NCBI RefSeq assembly: GCF_009601685.2 | Contig: NZ_CP045701.2 | Location: 496,001 to 560,000 of the forward strand | Length of the DNA stretch: 64,000 nt | Source of the DNA: Pseudomonas brassicacearum | Lineage (GTDB): Bacteria; Pseudomonadota; Gammaproteobacteria; Pseudomonadales; Pseudomonadaceae | Direction of reading: 5' to 3' | Part shown: positions 40,699-56,900 of the stretch, piece by piece | How the letters are laid out: each line of letters opens with the position of its first letter | How positions within the stretch are numbered: the first letter of the stretch is position 1 | Program-made: the position numbers and the translations under genes | Notes under the pieces: model-generated | What the model saw: only the letters and a program-made list of their open reading frames with translations | Told to the model about the DNA's origin: nothing | The model's database searches: none

Positions 40699-41799
40699 AT
40701 GCAGACACTTAAGGTCGACCTGGGCGAGCGCAGCTACCCGATTCATATTGGCGAAGGCTTGCTGGACCAGCCCGAACTGCTGGCGCCGCATATCGCCGGA
40801 CGGCAAGTGGCGATCATTTCCAACGAGACCGTCGCGCCCCTGTATCTGGAACGTCTGACCCGCAGCCTGTCGGCCTTCTCGGTCATTTCCGTGGTGTTGC
40901 CCGACGGCGAAGCCTTCAAGAACTGGGAAACCCTGCAACTTATCTTCGACGGCCTGCTGACCGCGCGCCATGATCGCCGCACTACGGTGGTTGCCCTGGG
41001 TGGCGGTGTGATCGGCGACATGGCCGGTTTTGCAGCCGCCTGCTATCAGCGCGGCGTCGATTTCATCCAGATTCCTACCACGCTGCTGTCCCAGGTCGAC
41101 TCATCGGTGGGCGGCAAGACCGGGATCAACCATCCGCTGGGCAAGAACATGGTCGGTGCTTTCTATCAGCCCAACGTGGTGCTGATCGACACCGCCACCC
41201 TCAATACCTTGCCGGCCCGCGAACTGTCTGCGGGGCTGGCGGAAGTCATCAAGTACGGGCTGATCTGCGACGAACCGTTCCTGGGTTGGCTCGAAGAGAA
41301 TGTCGACCGTCTGCGTGCGCTGGATCAAGCGGCGCTGACCTACGCTATCGAACGTTCCTGCGCCGCCAAGGCTGCCGTGGTGGGTGCCGATGAGCGTGAG
41401 TCGGGGGTGCGCGCCACCCTCAACCTGGGTCACACCTTTGGCCATGCCATCGAAACCCACATGGGCTATGGTGTCTGGCTGCACGGTGAAGCGGTTGCGG
41501 CCGGTACGGTCATGGCCCTGGAGATGTCTTCGCGCCTGGGCTGGATCAGCGAACAGGAGCGTGATCGCGGTATTCGTCTGTTCCAGCGCGCCGGGCTGCC
41601 GGTGGTTCCGCCCGAGGAAATGAGCGAGGCGGATTTTCTTGAACACATGGCTATCGACAAAAAAGTGATCGACGGTCGTCTGCGTCTGGTGCTGCTGCGC
41701 CACATGGGCGAAGCGGTGGTGACCGACGATTATCCGAAAGAAGTTCTACAGGCCACGCTGGGAGCGGACTACCGCGCCCTGGCTCAGCTTAAAGGTTAA
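40699..41799 (+). CDS. aroB: 3-dehydroquinate synthase
   Basis: 366-residue NAD- and metal-dependent enzyme converting DAHP to 3-dehydroquinate. Signatures: [39 protein letters not shown], the metal ligands Glu ([12 protein letters not shown]) and His ([21 protein letters not shown]). Start [18 protein letters not shown] at 40699. The 148 bases between aroK and aroB hold no feature I can name. Confidence 0.97.
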   Translation: MQTLKVDLGERSYPIHIGEGLLDQPELLAPHIAGRQVAIISNETVAPLYLERLTRSLSAFSVISVVLPDGEAFKNWETLQLIFDGLLTARHDRRTTVVALGGGVIGDMAGFAAACYQRGVDFIQIPTTLLSQVDSSVGGKTGINHPLGKNMVGAFYQPNVVLIDTATLNTLPARELSAGLAEVIKYGLICDEPFLGWLEENVDRLRALDQAALTYAIERSCAAKAAVVGADERESGVRATLNLGHTFGHAIETHMGYGVWLHGEAVAAGTVMALEMSSRLGWISEQERDRGIRLFQRAGLPVVPPEEMSEADFLEHMAIDKKVIDGRLRLVLLRHMGEAVVTDDYPKEVLQATLGADYRALAQLKG

Positions 41800-41808
41800 T
41801 AAGATCCG

Positions 41809-43368
41809 ATGACTAGTTTGCATGCCGACGAGGCTTTCCTCGGCCATTTCCAATTGAGTCATGACCCTTTTGCCCCACGGGTCCCGGGCTTCAAATTCTT
41901 CCCTGCCCAGCGCAAGCCGGTGCTGGGCCAGTTGCATCACCTGGCGCGCTACAGCCAGTTGCTGCTGGTGGTCACCGGCCCCCAGGGCAGCGGCAAGACC
42001 TTGCTGCGCCAGGCCCTGGTGGCCAGCACCAACAAACAGTCCGTGCAAAGCGTGGTGGTGTCGGCCCGTGGCGCTGGCGATGCAGCCGGTGTATTGCGTC
42101 AAGTGGCCCAGGCGCTGAACGTCGCGCAGGCTGAGATCGGTGCAATTCTCGATCAGATCGTGCAGCTGGCGCTGACCGGGCAGGAAGTCTATCTGTTGGT
42201 GGACGATGCCGAGCAACTCGACGAGTCGGCCCTCGAGGCCCTGCTGGCCCTGGCGGCCGGTGCGCCGGAGGGTCGCCCTCATGTGTTCCTGTTCGGCGAG
42301 TCGTCGCTGATCGCCGACCTGGACCAATTGAACCTTGATCAAGAGCGCTTCCACGTCATCGAGCTGGCGCCCTATACCGAGGAAGAGACGCGTGAATACC
42401 TGGCCCAGCGTCTTGAGGGGGCGGGCCGGGGTATCGAACTTTTCACCGCCGATCAGATCTCTGAGATTCACGAAAGCTCCGACGGATGGCCTGGCAACAT
42501 CAACCAGGTCGCCCGCGATGCTCTGATCGAAGTCATGATTGCCAGCCGCTCAGCGGTGAAGCGTCCAAGTATGGGGTTCAACATGCCGAAGAAACACGTA
42601 TTGGCAATTTCCGCCGTCGTCGTGGTCGCGGTTGCCGCCGCCTGGCTGATGCCGGGTCGCACCAAGGCACCCACCACGGGTGCCCCTGCCAACGAACAAG
42701 CGCAACTGCCCCTCGGTCAAGGGACCTCGCAACCCAGCGGTAGTGCGCCGGCAGTGGAATTCGCCGGCAACACCCAGCCGATGCCGTTGCCGCTGGTCGG
42801 CCAGTCGCAGCCGGTCATGCGCAGCCCGCTGGCTGAAGCAGCCGGTGGCATCAACGAGGGCGACGACGGCGCAGCGCCACCGATCGACGACAGCAGCGAC
42901 ACGCCGCCGACCGTGACCACCACCGCACCGCCTGAGGGCGTGCCGGCAGGTCCTGCCCCGACGCCTGCCCCGGCCGCCAAGCCGACCCCGGCGCCCACCC
43001 AGGTCGCCACTGCCAAGCCTGCCCCGGCGCCAGCGCCAGCCGCCAAGCCTGCCCCTGCCCCTGCCCCTGCCAAGGCCTCGGGCGGTAGCTGGTACGCCGG
43101 CCAGGCACCGAGCAACTACGTGGTGCAGATCCTCGGCACCAGTTCCGAGGCCTCGGCACAGAACTTCGTCAAGGAGCAGGGCGGCGAGTACCGCTATTTC
43201 AAGAAATTGCTCAACGGCAAGCCGTTGTATGTCGTCACCTACGGCAGCTTTGCCAATCGTGATGCCGCCGTTTCCGCCATCAAGGCCTTGCCAGCGAAGG
43301 TTCAGGCTGGTAAACCTTGGCCTCGCACTGTCGCCAGCGTCCAACAGGAACTGGCAGCAACTCGCTGA
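41809..43368 (+). CDS. DamX-like AAA ATPase with SPOR domain
   Basis: 519 residues. N-terminal cytosolic AAA/ExeA-like ATPase: Walker A GPQGSGKT (about 57-64), Walker B VYLLVDDAEQL. TM AISAVVVVAVAAAWLM (about 264-281), a long Pro/Ala/Lys low-complexity linker (about 345-425), and a C-terminal SPOR domain (YVVQILGTSSEASAQNFVKE, KPLYVVTYGSFANRDAAVSA). E. coli DamX acts at the division septum; the ATPase half is the form seen in Pseudomonas. Starts 9 bases after aroB. The linker coding region is internally repetitive. Confidence 0.93.
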   Translation: MTSLHADEAFLGHFQLSHDPFAPRVPGFKFFPAQRKPVLGQLHHLARYSQLLLVVTGPQGSGKTLLRQALVASTNKQSVQSVVVSARGAGDAAGVLRQVAQALNVAQAEIGAILDQIVQLALTGQEVYLLVDDAEQLDESALEALLALAAGAPEGRPHVFLFGESSLIADLDQLNLDQERFHVIELAPYTEEETREYLAQRLEGAGRGIELFTADQISEIHESSDGWPGNINQVARDALIEVMIASRSAVKRPSMGFNMPKKHVLAISAVVVVAVAAAWLMPGRTKAPTTGAPANEQAQLPLGQGTSQPSGSAPAVEFAGNTQPMPLPLVGQSQPVMRSPLAEAAGGINEGDDGAAPPIDDSSDTPPTVTTTAPPEGVPAGPAPTPAPAAKPTPAPTQVATAKPAPAPAPAAKPAPAPAPAKASGGSWYAGQAPSNYVVQILGTSSEASAQNFVKEQGGEYRYFKKLLNGKPLYVVTYGSFANRDAAVSAIKALPAKVQAGKPWPRTVASVQQELAATR

Positions 43369-43374
43369 AGATTC

Positions 43375-43395
43375 GGCGGCCTTACCCAGGCCGCC
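43375..43395 (+). terminator. Possible terminator after the DamX-like gene
   Basis: GGCGGCC-TTACCCA-GGCCGCC hairpin 6 bases after the stop; no T-run follows, so it could be factor-dependent or only an RNA-end stabiliser. Confidence 0.4.
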
Positions 43396-43718
43396 TCTCC
43401 CGGCAACCTCAAAAATTCCGCAGGGGCGGGCGACCTTTCAGGCCGCGCGCCTTGTGGTGTCTGCGTCACAGTAGTGTTTGAGTCGTAGCGGTCGAACCCA
43501 AAAAAGTTTTGACTAGCACAGCGTATAGCTTTAAACCTTTCACAAATGCGACATGGATTTGCGACAGTTCGTCGTCAAATTTGTGAGCCTCTGTGTCGGT
43601 GTGTACAATGACCTCCCTTTTGCCCCCGCAAAGCTGGCGTACGTTCGGCGCGGAACGCAACTGGTTGAATTGAAAAGAAATTTGCCTCGATAAGAGGCAG
43701 CCTGGTGAGAAAGTGTCT
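43396..43718 (+). promoter_or_regulatory. gltB upstream region with sigma-70 promoter
   Basis: TTGTGA (43581-43586), 17 bases, TACAAT (43604-43609): a strong sigma-70 promoter. The roughly 100-base leader carries a small hairpin TGCCTC-GATAA-GAGGCA (43683-43699) just before the start codon. The stretch 43480-43570 is AT-rich and may bind a regulator; nothing else is recognised. Confidence 0.75.
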
Positions 43719-49619
<5,901 letters not shown>

Positions 49620-49636
49620 CCGAACGACACAAAACC

Positions 49637-49724
49637 CTGTGGGAGCAAAGCTTGCTCGCGATCCAGGCGCCTCGGTACCCAAGAGACCGAGGTGTTTTCA
49701 TCGCGGGCAAGCCTTGCTCCCACA
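49637..49724. repeat. REPIN after gltD
   Basis: CTGTGGGAGCAAAGCTTGCTCGCGAT and inverted ATCGCGGGCAAGCCTTGCTCCCACA; its centre also has an internal palindrome CCTCGGTACCCAAGAGACCGAGG. Confidence 0.85.
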
Positions 49725-49800
49725 AGAAACTGTTCTCACAGTTGTTTTCGTGGTGTTGCGAACACTGCTTTGCCCCGCGACAAATTGCCCCGATAGATAA

Positions 49801-49828
49801 AAGGCACGGCTCTTGCCGTGCCTTTTGC
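49801..49828 (+). terminator. Hairpin between gltD and hemE
   Basis: AAGGCACGGC-TCTT-GCCGTGCCTT followed by TT: a perfect 10-bp stem with a short T-run, 46 bases before the hemE ATG. It may end gltBD or lie in the hemE leader; no clear hemE promoter was found after it. Confidence 0.55.
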
Positions 49829-49873
49829 CTCGCGCTCTGAGAAAATGCCCGCACTTTTTTTCCGGATGCCGAC

Positions 49874-50941
49874 ATGACTGCCCTGAAGAACGACCGTTTC
49901 CTTCGCGCCCTGCTCAAGCAACCCGTAGACGTCACCCCGGTGTGGATGATGCGCCAGGCGGGTCGCTACCTGCCGGAGTACCGCGCCAGCCGCGCCAAGG
50001 CCGGTGACTTCATGAGCCTGTGCATGAACCCCCAGTTCGCCTGCGAAGTGACGATGCAGCCGCTGGATCGGTATCCGCAGTTGGACGCGGCGATCCTGTT
50101 CTCCGACATCCTCACAATCCCCGACGCCATGGGCCAGGGCCTGTACTTCGAGACCGGCGAAGGCCCGCGCTTCAAAAAAGTCATCAGCACCCTGGCCGAC
50201 ATCGAGGCCTTGCCGATTCCCGATCCGCAGAAAGACCTGGGCTATGTCATGGACGCGGTCAGCACCATTCGCCGTGAACTCAACGGTCGCGTACCACTGA
50301 TCGGCTTCTCCGGCAGCCCATGGACCCTGGCCACCTACATGGTCGAAGGCGGCTCGTCGAAGGACTTCCGCAAGACCAAGGCAATGCTCTACGACAACCC
50401 GCAGGCCATGCACTTGTTGCTGGACAAGTTGGCCCAGTCGGTGACGTCCTACCTCAACGGCCAGATCCTGGCCGGTGCGCAAGCGGTGCAGATCTTCGAT
50501 ACCTGGGGCGGCAACCTGTCGGCGGCGGCGTACCAGGAATTCTCCCTGGCCTACATGCGCAAGATTGTCAGCGGCCTGATCCGCGAGCACGAAGGTCGCA
50601 AAGTCCCGGTGATCCTGTTCACCAAGAACGGCGGCCTGTGGCTGGAAAGCATCGCCGATGCCGGCGCCGACGCCCTGGGCCTGGATTGGACCTGCGACAT
50701 TGGCAATGCGCGCGAGCGCGTCGGTCACAAGGTCGCGCTGCAAGGCAACATGGACCCGACTGTGCTCTACGCCAAGCCTGAAGCCATCCGCGCTGAAGTC
50801 GGGCGCATCCTGGCCAGCTACGGCAGTGGCAGCGGCCATGTGTTCAACCTCGGCCATGGCATCACCCCGGAAGTCGACCCGGAACATGCCGGCGCCTTCC
50901 TGCGGGCGGTGCATGAGTTGTCGGCGCAATATCACCTCTGA
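49874..50941 (+). CDS. hemE: Uroporphyrinogen decarboxylase
   Basis: 355-residue haem-pathway enzyme converting uroporphyrinogen III to coproporphyrinogen III. Family signatures: [16 protein letters not shown] (substrate-binding Arg pair) and [16 protein letters not shown], catalytic-site Asp in [16 protein letters not shown], and [16 protein letters not shown] near the C-terminus. Downstream terminator at 50961-50992. Confidence 0.98.
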   Translation: MTALKNDRFLRALLKQPVDVTPVWMMRQAGRYLPEYRASRAKAGDFMSLCMNPQFACEVTMQPLDRYPQLDAAILFSDILTIPDAMGQGLYFETGEGPRFKKVISTLADIEALPIPDPQKDLGYVMDAVSTIRRELNGRVPLIGFSGSPWTLATYMVEGGSSKDFRKTKAMLYDNPQAMHLLLDKLAQSVTSYLNGQILAGAQAVQIFDTWGGNLSAAAYQEFSLAYMRKIVSGLIREHEGRKVPVILFTKNGGLWLESIADAGADALGLDWTCDIGNARERVGHKVALQGNMDPTVLYAKPEAIRAEVGRILASYGSGSGHVFNLGHGITPEVDPEHAGAFLRAVHELSAQYHL

Positions 50942-50960
50942 TTGCGGCCCTTGTCACCCA

Positions 50961-50992
50961 GCCTGTCCGGACCTGTGCCGGACAGGCTTTTT
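50961..50992 (+). terminator. Intrinsic terminator of hemE
   Basis: GCCTGTCCGG-ACCTGTG-CCGGACAGGC then TTTTT, 20 bases after the stop codon. Confidence 0.93.
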
Positions 50993-51173
50993 AATGTCCG
51001 TTTTTTGATAGATATTGCGTGAAATCAGTCGGTTGTTTTATTCGGTGTTTCTGTTTTTTTGTGCTGTGTTTGATAGCTAGTTCTATTTGTAAGAGTTTTC
51101 TCTATTTATGTAAGAAGAATAGAATCAGAGATCCTTCCTTCTATGTTGAGAGACTTATCCTACATAGGGGTAG
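50993..51173. other. AT-rich gene-free stretch
   Basis: About 180 bases of roughly 35-40 % GC, against about 60 % around it. Contains T-rich runs and, near its end, CTACATAGGGGTAG with a CTAC/GTAG inverted pair. A frame of 63 codons (51019-51210) could encode a hydrophobic peptide but lacks a ribosome site. It may be the remains of a promoter region for the GspL-like fragment that follows. Confidence 0.6.
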
Positions 51174-51410
51174 TCCAACTTTCTGGCATTTGCCGTCGAA
51201 GAGCAATTGAGTGAAAACCTGGAGGCGCTGCACATCAGCATCGGCCCGCGCGACCGTCAGCATCGTTATCCGCTGATGGTGACGCAGCGAGACCGTTTCC
51301 AGGCGTTGCTGGCGTTACTCACCACGCAGGGCATCGATGTGCGTGCGGTGCATGTCGATGCCGACCTGCTTGCCGGCGACCAGGCAATTGGCGTGCGCTG
51401 GTTTGGGCTT
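51174..51410 (+). pseudogene. Fragment of a type II secretion GspL-like gene
   Basis: The frame reads SNFLAFAVEEQLSENLEALH, then ISIGPRDRQHRYPLMVTQRD, then RFQALLALLTTQGIDVRAVH and VDADLLAGDQAIGVRWFGL, and then enters a repeat. This matches the cytoplasmic actin-like part of GspL/XcpY as I remember it (EEQLxED, ALHxAxGxRD, GIxxxALxVDADLL). No start codon or promoter belongs to it and both ends are missing: a TAG lies immediately upstream and a repeat immediately downstream. No other secretion gene is present. Non-functional remnant; identity by pattern, not by search. Confidence 0.7.
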
Positions 51411-51508
51411 TGTAGGAGCTGCCGAAGGCTGCGATCTCTTGATCTTTCGCTGCGACTCAATTGTCCGTGACAAGATCGCAGCCTCGTTGCACTCGGCAGC
51501 TCCTACAC
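51411..51508. repeat. Palindromic GTAGGAGCTGCCGA element
   Basis: TGTAGGAGCTGCCGAAGGCT and inverted GTTGCACTCGGCAGCTCCTA around a degenerate GATCTCTTGATCTTTC centre. Its left edge is the break point of the GspL-like fragment. Same family as 24372-24491. Confidence 0.85.
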
Positions 51509-51535
51509 CAGGTTTGGACAGGGACCGCGTGTGGC

Positions 51536-52813
51536 TTAAACCTGAACATTCCCCGGCAACAACGGCAATTTGGCCAACTTCACCGCCACCCACAACGCGA
51601 CCACCAGCAAACCACCGATGAACAAGCCGACACCGTTCCACCCGCCCAGGTGCCAGGCCACGCCGCCCGCCGTGCCCGCAACGCTGGAGCCGGCGTAATA
51701 GCTGAACAAATAAAGTGACGAAGCCTGACCCTTGGCCTTGAGGGCGCGGCGGCCGATCCAGCTACTGGCAACCGAGTGGGCGCCGAAGAAGCCGAAGGTG
51801 AACACCAGCATCCCCAGGACCACCAGCCACAGCGGGGTGGCCATGGTCAGCACGAGGCCGGCCAGCATCAGCGCGATGGTTGCCCAGAGCATTTTGCGCC
51901 GGCCGAGTTTGTCCGCCAATGCGCCGACTTTGGCCGAGCTGTAGATGCCCGACAGGTACACCACCGACAGCAGCCCGACGAAGGCCTGGTCCAAGTGATA
52001 GGGCTCGGCCAGAAGGCGGTAGCCGATGTAGTTGAACAGCGTCACGAACGCGCCCATCAACACGAAGGCTTCAAGAAACAGCAGCGGCAAGCCGGCGTCG
52101 CGAAAGTGCATGGTGAAACCGTCCAGCAGACTGCGCGGGTGCAGCGAACGGGGACGGAAATTGCGTGACTCAGGCAGGATTCTCCAGAACACCGCTGCTG
52201 CGATCAGCGCCAGGCCGCCAATCACCAGCATCGCGGTGTGCCAGCTGACGAAGTCGATCAAGACCCCGGCAATCAGGCGTCCGGACATGCCGCCGATGGC
52301 GTTGCCGGCGATGTACAGCCCCATCGCCAGGCCGATGTGCCTGGGATGGATTTCTTCGCTCAAATACGTCATCGCGACCGCTGCCAACCCGCTCAACGAC
52401 AACCCCACCAAGGCGCGCAGCAGCAATACACCCTGCCAGGTCGGCATCATGGCGCTGGCAATCGTACACACTGAGGCGGCGAACAGCGCCGCGACCATCA
52501 CCGGCTTGCGCCCGATGCGGTCGGAAATCGGACCGGTGATCAACAGGCCGATCGCGAGCAGGCCGGTCGCCACCGACAGAATCAGGCTGCTCTGCGCTGC
52601 ATTGATGGAAAACTCCCGGGACAACAGCGGCATCATCGGTTGCACGCAATACAGCAGGGCAAAGGTCGCAAAGCCACCACAGAACAGCGCCAGCACCGTG
52701 CGCATGAACATCGGCGTGCCTTTCTCGATGTAGATGTCCTTGAGTTCGGCGACGGCATCATCCTGCGTACGCAGTGGGATTTCATGGGCCAGTGGAGCGA
52801 CAGCAATTTTCAC
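51536..52813 (-). CDS. MFS transporter
   Basis: 425-residue, 12-TM major facilitator, similar in layout to the YnfM/arabinose-efflux type exporters. TM1 starts near residue 38 (TVLALFCGGFATFALLYC); the cytoplasmic loop 2-3 motif is GPISDRIGRKPVMV and the loop 8-9 copy is KVGALADKLGRRKML. The N-terminus has about 35 hydrophilic residues. The start is GTG at 52813 with GAGG upstream; ATG codons at residues 35 and 37 are alternatives. Divergent from the LysR gene, which probably controls it. Substrate unknown. Equivalent in position to PA5030. Confidence 0.9.
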   Translation of the reverse strand: MKIAVAPLAHEIPLRTQDDAVAELKDIYIEKGTPMFMRTVLALFCGGFATFALLYCVQPMMPLLSREFSINAAQSSLILSVATGLLAIGLLITGPISDRIGRKPVMVAALFAASVCTIASAMMPTWQGVLLLRALVGLSLSGLAAVAMTYLSEEIHPRHIGLAMGLYIAGNAIGGMSGRLIAGVLIDFVSWHTAMLVIGGLALIAAAVFWRILPESRNFRPRSLHPRSLLDGFTMHFRDAGLPLLFLEAFVLMGAFVTLFNYIGYRLLAEPYHLDQAFVGLLSVVYLSGIYSSAKVGALADKLGRRKMLWATIALMLAGLVLTMATPLWLVVLGMLVFTFGFFGAHSVASSWIGRRALKAKGQASSLYLFSYYAGSSVAGTAGGVAWHLGGWNGVGLFIGGLLVVALWVAVKLAKLPLLPGNVQV

Positions 52814-52878
52814 GGTGGACCTCGCAAGGGCACGATCAGGCAGGCAATGAAAAAAGCATATAGCCGGCTAATGATTCT

Positions 52879-52927
52879 ATCCAATATATTGTTCGACCTG
52901 TTTAAGACGTTTTGCGACCTATTGGAT
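52879..52927. promoter_or_regulatory. Inverted repeat in the MFS-LysR intergenic region
   Basis: ATCCAATA (52879-52886) and TATTGGAT (52920-52927), perfect 8-base arms 41 bases apart (four helical turns). CAATATATTG (52882-52891) is itself palindromic. The position between divergent MFS and LysR genes suits a LysR-type operator; inference. Confidence 0.5.
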
Positions 52928-52933
52928 TGCCCC

Positions 52934-53824
52934 ATGGAATTGCGTCACCTGCGTTACTTCATCGCCGTTGCCGAAGAACTGCATTTCGGCCGTGCCGCGT
53001 TGGCCCTGGGCATCTCCCAGCCGCCCTTGAGCCAGCAGATCCAGGCGCTGGAGCAGGAGATTGGCGCGCGGCTGTTCGAGCGTACTAATCGTCGGGTCGA
53101 ATTGAGCGAGGCCGGACGGTTGTTCCTTGAAGAAGCGCGGCGGGTATTGGTTCAGGTCGACAAAGCCGCCGACGTCGCCCGCCGCGCCCAACTGGGGGAA
53201 TTGGGCGAGCTGAAAATCGGCTTCACCTCCTCGGCACCGTTCAATTCCACCATCCCCCAGGCGATTTTTTCATTCCGGCAACGCTTCCCGGCGGTGCACC
53301 TGAACCTGCGGGAAATGAGCAGTACCCAAGTGGCCGACGCACTGCTGGACGAAGTGATCGAGGTGGGCATCATGCGCCCATTGCCGCTGCCCGACACCCT
53401 GACGGAAATCGAGCTCAGCCGCGAACCGCTGGTAGCCGTGCTCAGTGCCAAGCATCCCTTGGCCCAGGGCAATGAAGACGGCCTGTTCCTCTCGGCCTTG
53501 GCCCAGGAGCCGTTCGTGTTCTTCCCCCGCAGCTACGGCAGCGGCCTCTACGCCCAACTCCTGAACCTGGCCCGCGACGCCGGTTTCAGCCCGCATTTCG
53601 CCCAGGAAGCCGGCGAAGCCATGACCATCATCGGCCTGGTCGCGGCGGGGCTGGGGGTCTCGGTATTGCCGGCGTCTTACCAGCGCATGCGTATCGATGG
53701 GGTTGTCTACCGCCCGCTGCTCGATCCGGCGGCGGTGTCGGCGGTGTGGCTGGTACAGCGCAAGGATCAGCGTTCGCCGATGGCGGCAGCGTTCGTGGCG
53801 TTGTTGACTGGCAATACCGAGTAG
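52934..53824 (+). CDS. LysR-family transcriptional regulator
   Basis: 296-residue regulator. N-terminal winged HTH (MELRHLRYFIAVAEELHFGR, AALALGISQPPLSQQIQALE) and periplasmic-binding-like effector domain from about residue 90 (LGELKIGFTSSAPFNSTIPQ). Start MELRHLR at 52934; the open frame extends upstream but without homology. Divergent from the MFS gene; PA5029-like position. The effector is unknown. Confidence 0.94.
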   Translation: MELRHLRYFIAVAEELHFGRAALALGISQPPLSQQIQALEQEIGARLFERTNRRVELSEAGRLFLEEARRVLVQVDKAADVARRAQLGELGELKIGFTSSAPFNSTIPQAIFSFRQRFPAVHLNLREMSSTQVADALLDEVIEVGIMRPLPLPDTLTEIELSREPLVAVLSAKHPLAQGNEDGLFLSALAQEPFVFFPRSYGSGLYAQLLNLARDAGFSPHFAQEAGEAMTIIGLVAAGLGVSVLPASYQRMRIDGVVYRPLLDPAAVSAVWLVQRKDQRSPMAAAFVALLTGNTE

Positions 53825-53923
53825 CGGTTAAGCGAAAAACGCCTGTGTTCGCGAGCAAGCCCCACCCTTGACCGTGGGTGGTCGCAGCACCTTCACTCTG
53901 CGCAAAACGCCTGTGGAGCGGGC

Positions 53924-56900
53924 TCAATCCCCCCAAACGGTCGCAGGTTTGTTGGCGTGGTAGTCAAAGAAGCCCTGGAGTGTCCAGGTATCGCGCTGGC
54001 GTTCGAACGCGGCGCGCCACGCGCCCCTGCCACCCCCTGGCGCCAGCCTGGCCATGTCGTACCAGTAATACCGGTTGATTTTCTTTGTGGTCACCCTGCC
54101 GGCACGAATGTCATCCATGATTTCAAGCACTTTCGTTCTGGCAGCTTCGGGAAAGTTGTCATAAGCCATTTGTGACTCAGCCAGTGGGCTCGTATTGACC
54201 GTGAACTTGTCCGGCGCTGACAAGAGAACCGTTGGCGCTGGGGACTCAGCTGGAGGTTGTGTGCCTGTCACTTTATTTGTGCGGGCCTGGGTCATCACCT
54301 CGATGTCGAACGCGTCATAGCTTAATAGTTTTCCGGTGAACCTCGTGATGTCTTCCTCGGTAACAAGCATCGTCTTCTGCTGTGATCTACCTCGGTTGAC
54401 AATGACGTAGGGAAGACTGTTCTGCCGGATCTCGGTCAGGAGTCCTGGCATGTTTCTGCGGCGCATTTCCACGCGGAAGATACTGATGAATTTCGTTTTG
54501 TACTCTTCGCGATGTTCGGGAGAGGCAATATATTTCCACTTGGCAGTCTCTATATCAGGTCCATCTCCCGGGAATAGCGGTTGTAGCTCGTCCAGGATTT
54601 GCTTTTTTGTCGTTTTCAATACGTCTTCGTGGGCATCTGAGATTTTACGCACGGCTTCTCTCAGTTTTCCTTTCTCAGGGGTGATTGCCAGGAATGTTGC
54701 ACCCGTTACGTTGTCCTCCAACGAGGAGACCACCGTCTTGAATTTGCCTTTGCGATCAATCAGCCTGCCTCCCAGTCGTTCAATCTTATTGAAGATGAGT
54801 ATTTGTTGGGCGGCCGTCAGGGTGAAGCCATCGGGCCTCGCTTCGATGTAGTTAGCTGCCGAGTCGACGTGCATCCACATATTGATTTTATGTAAGAGCT
54901 TCTCGTGTGCGGTTATGCGTGTTTGATAGACCTGGCTTAGTTGCGAGCGATAAGTATCCAAGTCTCGTATGCCCACCTCTTGCATGCTTTCCTGGAGTAT
55001 TCGTACAACCAGCTCTTCAGGCATGGAGTTAACGACACGTTTTACTGTGTTGGCCAGTTCGACAGGGGGGCTGAATTCAGTTATCAAAGCGCCCTCCACT
55101 AATATGTTGTATTTCTTCTGTTCCGGGGTTTCCCGGTAGCGACTGATCAGACTCTGTACAGCACCGCCACCAAGTAGCCGCAAGGGCGCCTCGATCTGCC
55201 ATCGGCCGTTTTTCCAGGTGACCGGGCGTTGGTTCGTACGGTTGTTGGGGGCATAGATAATCCGCTCGCCTTCCTGCATGGCTGACTTGAAGTACTTGCT
55301 GCCTATTTTCAGATAACCCTGCCCGTTCGTGTCCTGGTAGCGATTACGGCCCTCTGCCACCAACCCTTTGCCGTCAAACCCCTTGAGATGAAAGGGTTCC
55401 AGCTCCGGATCCGGCATTCTGGGCAGAGACGAGAGCATCGGGCATGCCTGGCGTCGGATACGGCTTGCGCGAGCCATGATCACGTCCTGTCCGGCTTCGA
55501 CCAAGACCTCACCCATCCCACTGATGAAATCACTTGTCCACTGGCTGAAGCTGCCGCCCTCGTTGTCTATCGCCGACACTGCGGCGCCCCCGGCCATGGT
55601 CGGCAGAATCGCCAGCCCGAATAGGCTGCCCAGCCGACCGCCAGCCACCATCGACATCGCGCCTGTCAACAGCATGACACCGTTGCGGCGTCCTTCCCGC
55701 GCCGCCGTGCTGTCACGCTGCGCGTTGCTCACTGTCAGCGTTTGCGCCGTATTTATTGCATGGGTGATTTGCGTCTCATGCAGTGCTTCGAACAGATTCC
55801 CTCCTACGATGGGCGAAGAAATTTTCGCTGTAAAATCCGCTTGAGCCCTGGCCCTCGCCCAGGTGAAAGTGGATTGCGTGACCTTCTTGATCTTTTCATC
55901 AAGGGTCAGGTTTTCCGGGGTCGGCACCATGCTGGCGAGTTGCGCGGTCTGCTCCAGCAGCGGCAGTTGCGCGATGAGCCAGCGGGTCATCTGCGGCGTA
56001 GCGGTGAGTGCCTGCGCCAGGGCGGCTTCCAATGTCCGGCCGCTGGCAGCGTCCACGTCCCTGAACGCTTTGCCATCCGGCGCGTCCGGCGTATACAACG
56101 TCAGCGACGGACGGCTCGCCACGCTCCTGACTCCAAATGCCACGATCGACTTCAAAACGCTGTCGCCCCATTGCAACTGGCGGACCACCACCTCGTGCCC
56201 GTTGACCTTGGCGCGCCGATCCGGCGTGGGACTGTCCAGCGCTGCCAGCACCAGGTTCAGTCCGGTATTGTCCTTGTCATGCCTCAAGTCCCCCGAGATG
56301 TGAGCCGCCCAGACCTGTGCCCGCATCTGCTTCGCTTTCAGGGCCAGCCATTGCGATTTCCGCTCCCGGGCAGCGAGTTGCAGTTCGGCCGGAAGCCGGC
56401 GACCGAGGTCTGCCCGTTCAATGACCTCGACAATCTGCGCAAAGCTCAGTGGCCCGACGACGGTCGGGTGGGCTGCGTTACGTTCGTCGTGGGTCAGGTT
56501 GGACATGGCCCATTGCGTCATGGAGCGCTGGTCATCAACGATCCCTCTCACGCGGTCTTGCGAGAGTCCGGAGCCAAACGGCGATGTGCCTGTCGGCGCA
56601 CGCGGGTCGACAAGTTCTCTTCTGAAACTCAACGAGACGCTGTCAGGGTCAACCGGTGGGTATTTTTCTGCGATATAGCGGGCAAGCAGCGTGCGGCTCC
56701 GTTTTTCGAGCGCCTCTGGAGTGGCCAACATCACCGGGTCCGGGGGAGGCGGCGTGTCCACCATGCTCTGGTGCAGCGCCTGGATAGCCTTCCACCAGGC
56801 GAGGCGGTCAGCACCAGTGATGTGTGGCGAATCGTGAAGCCATTCGTCCAGTCTTTTCAGGTTCAGTCGCAGTTCACGCTCGTCCATGACGCCCGCCAGG

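Noticed and set aside
51019..51210. 63-codon hydrophobic frame in the AT-rich stretch
   Set aside because: GTG start without a ribosome site, ends in the GspL-like fragment in another frame; composition alone explains the open frame.
52640..52933. Upstream extension of the LysR frame
   Set aside because: Overlaps the divergent MFS gene and promoter; LysR proteins begin MELRHLRYF.
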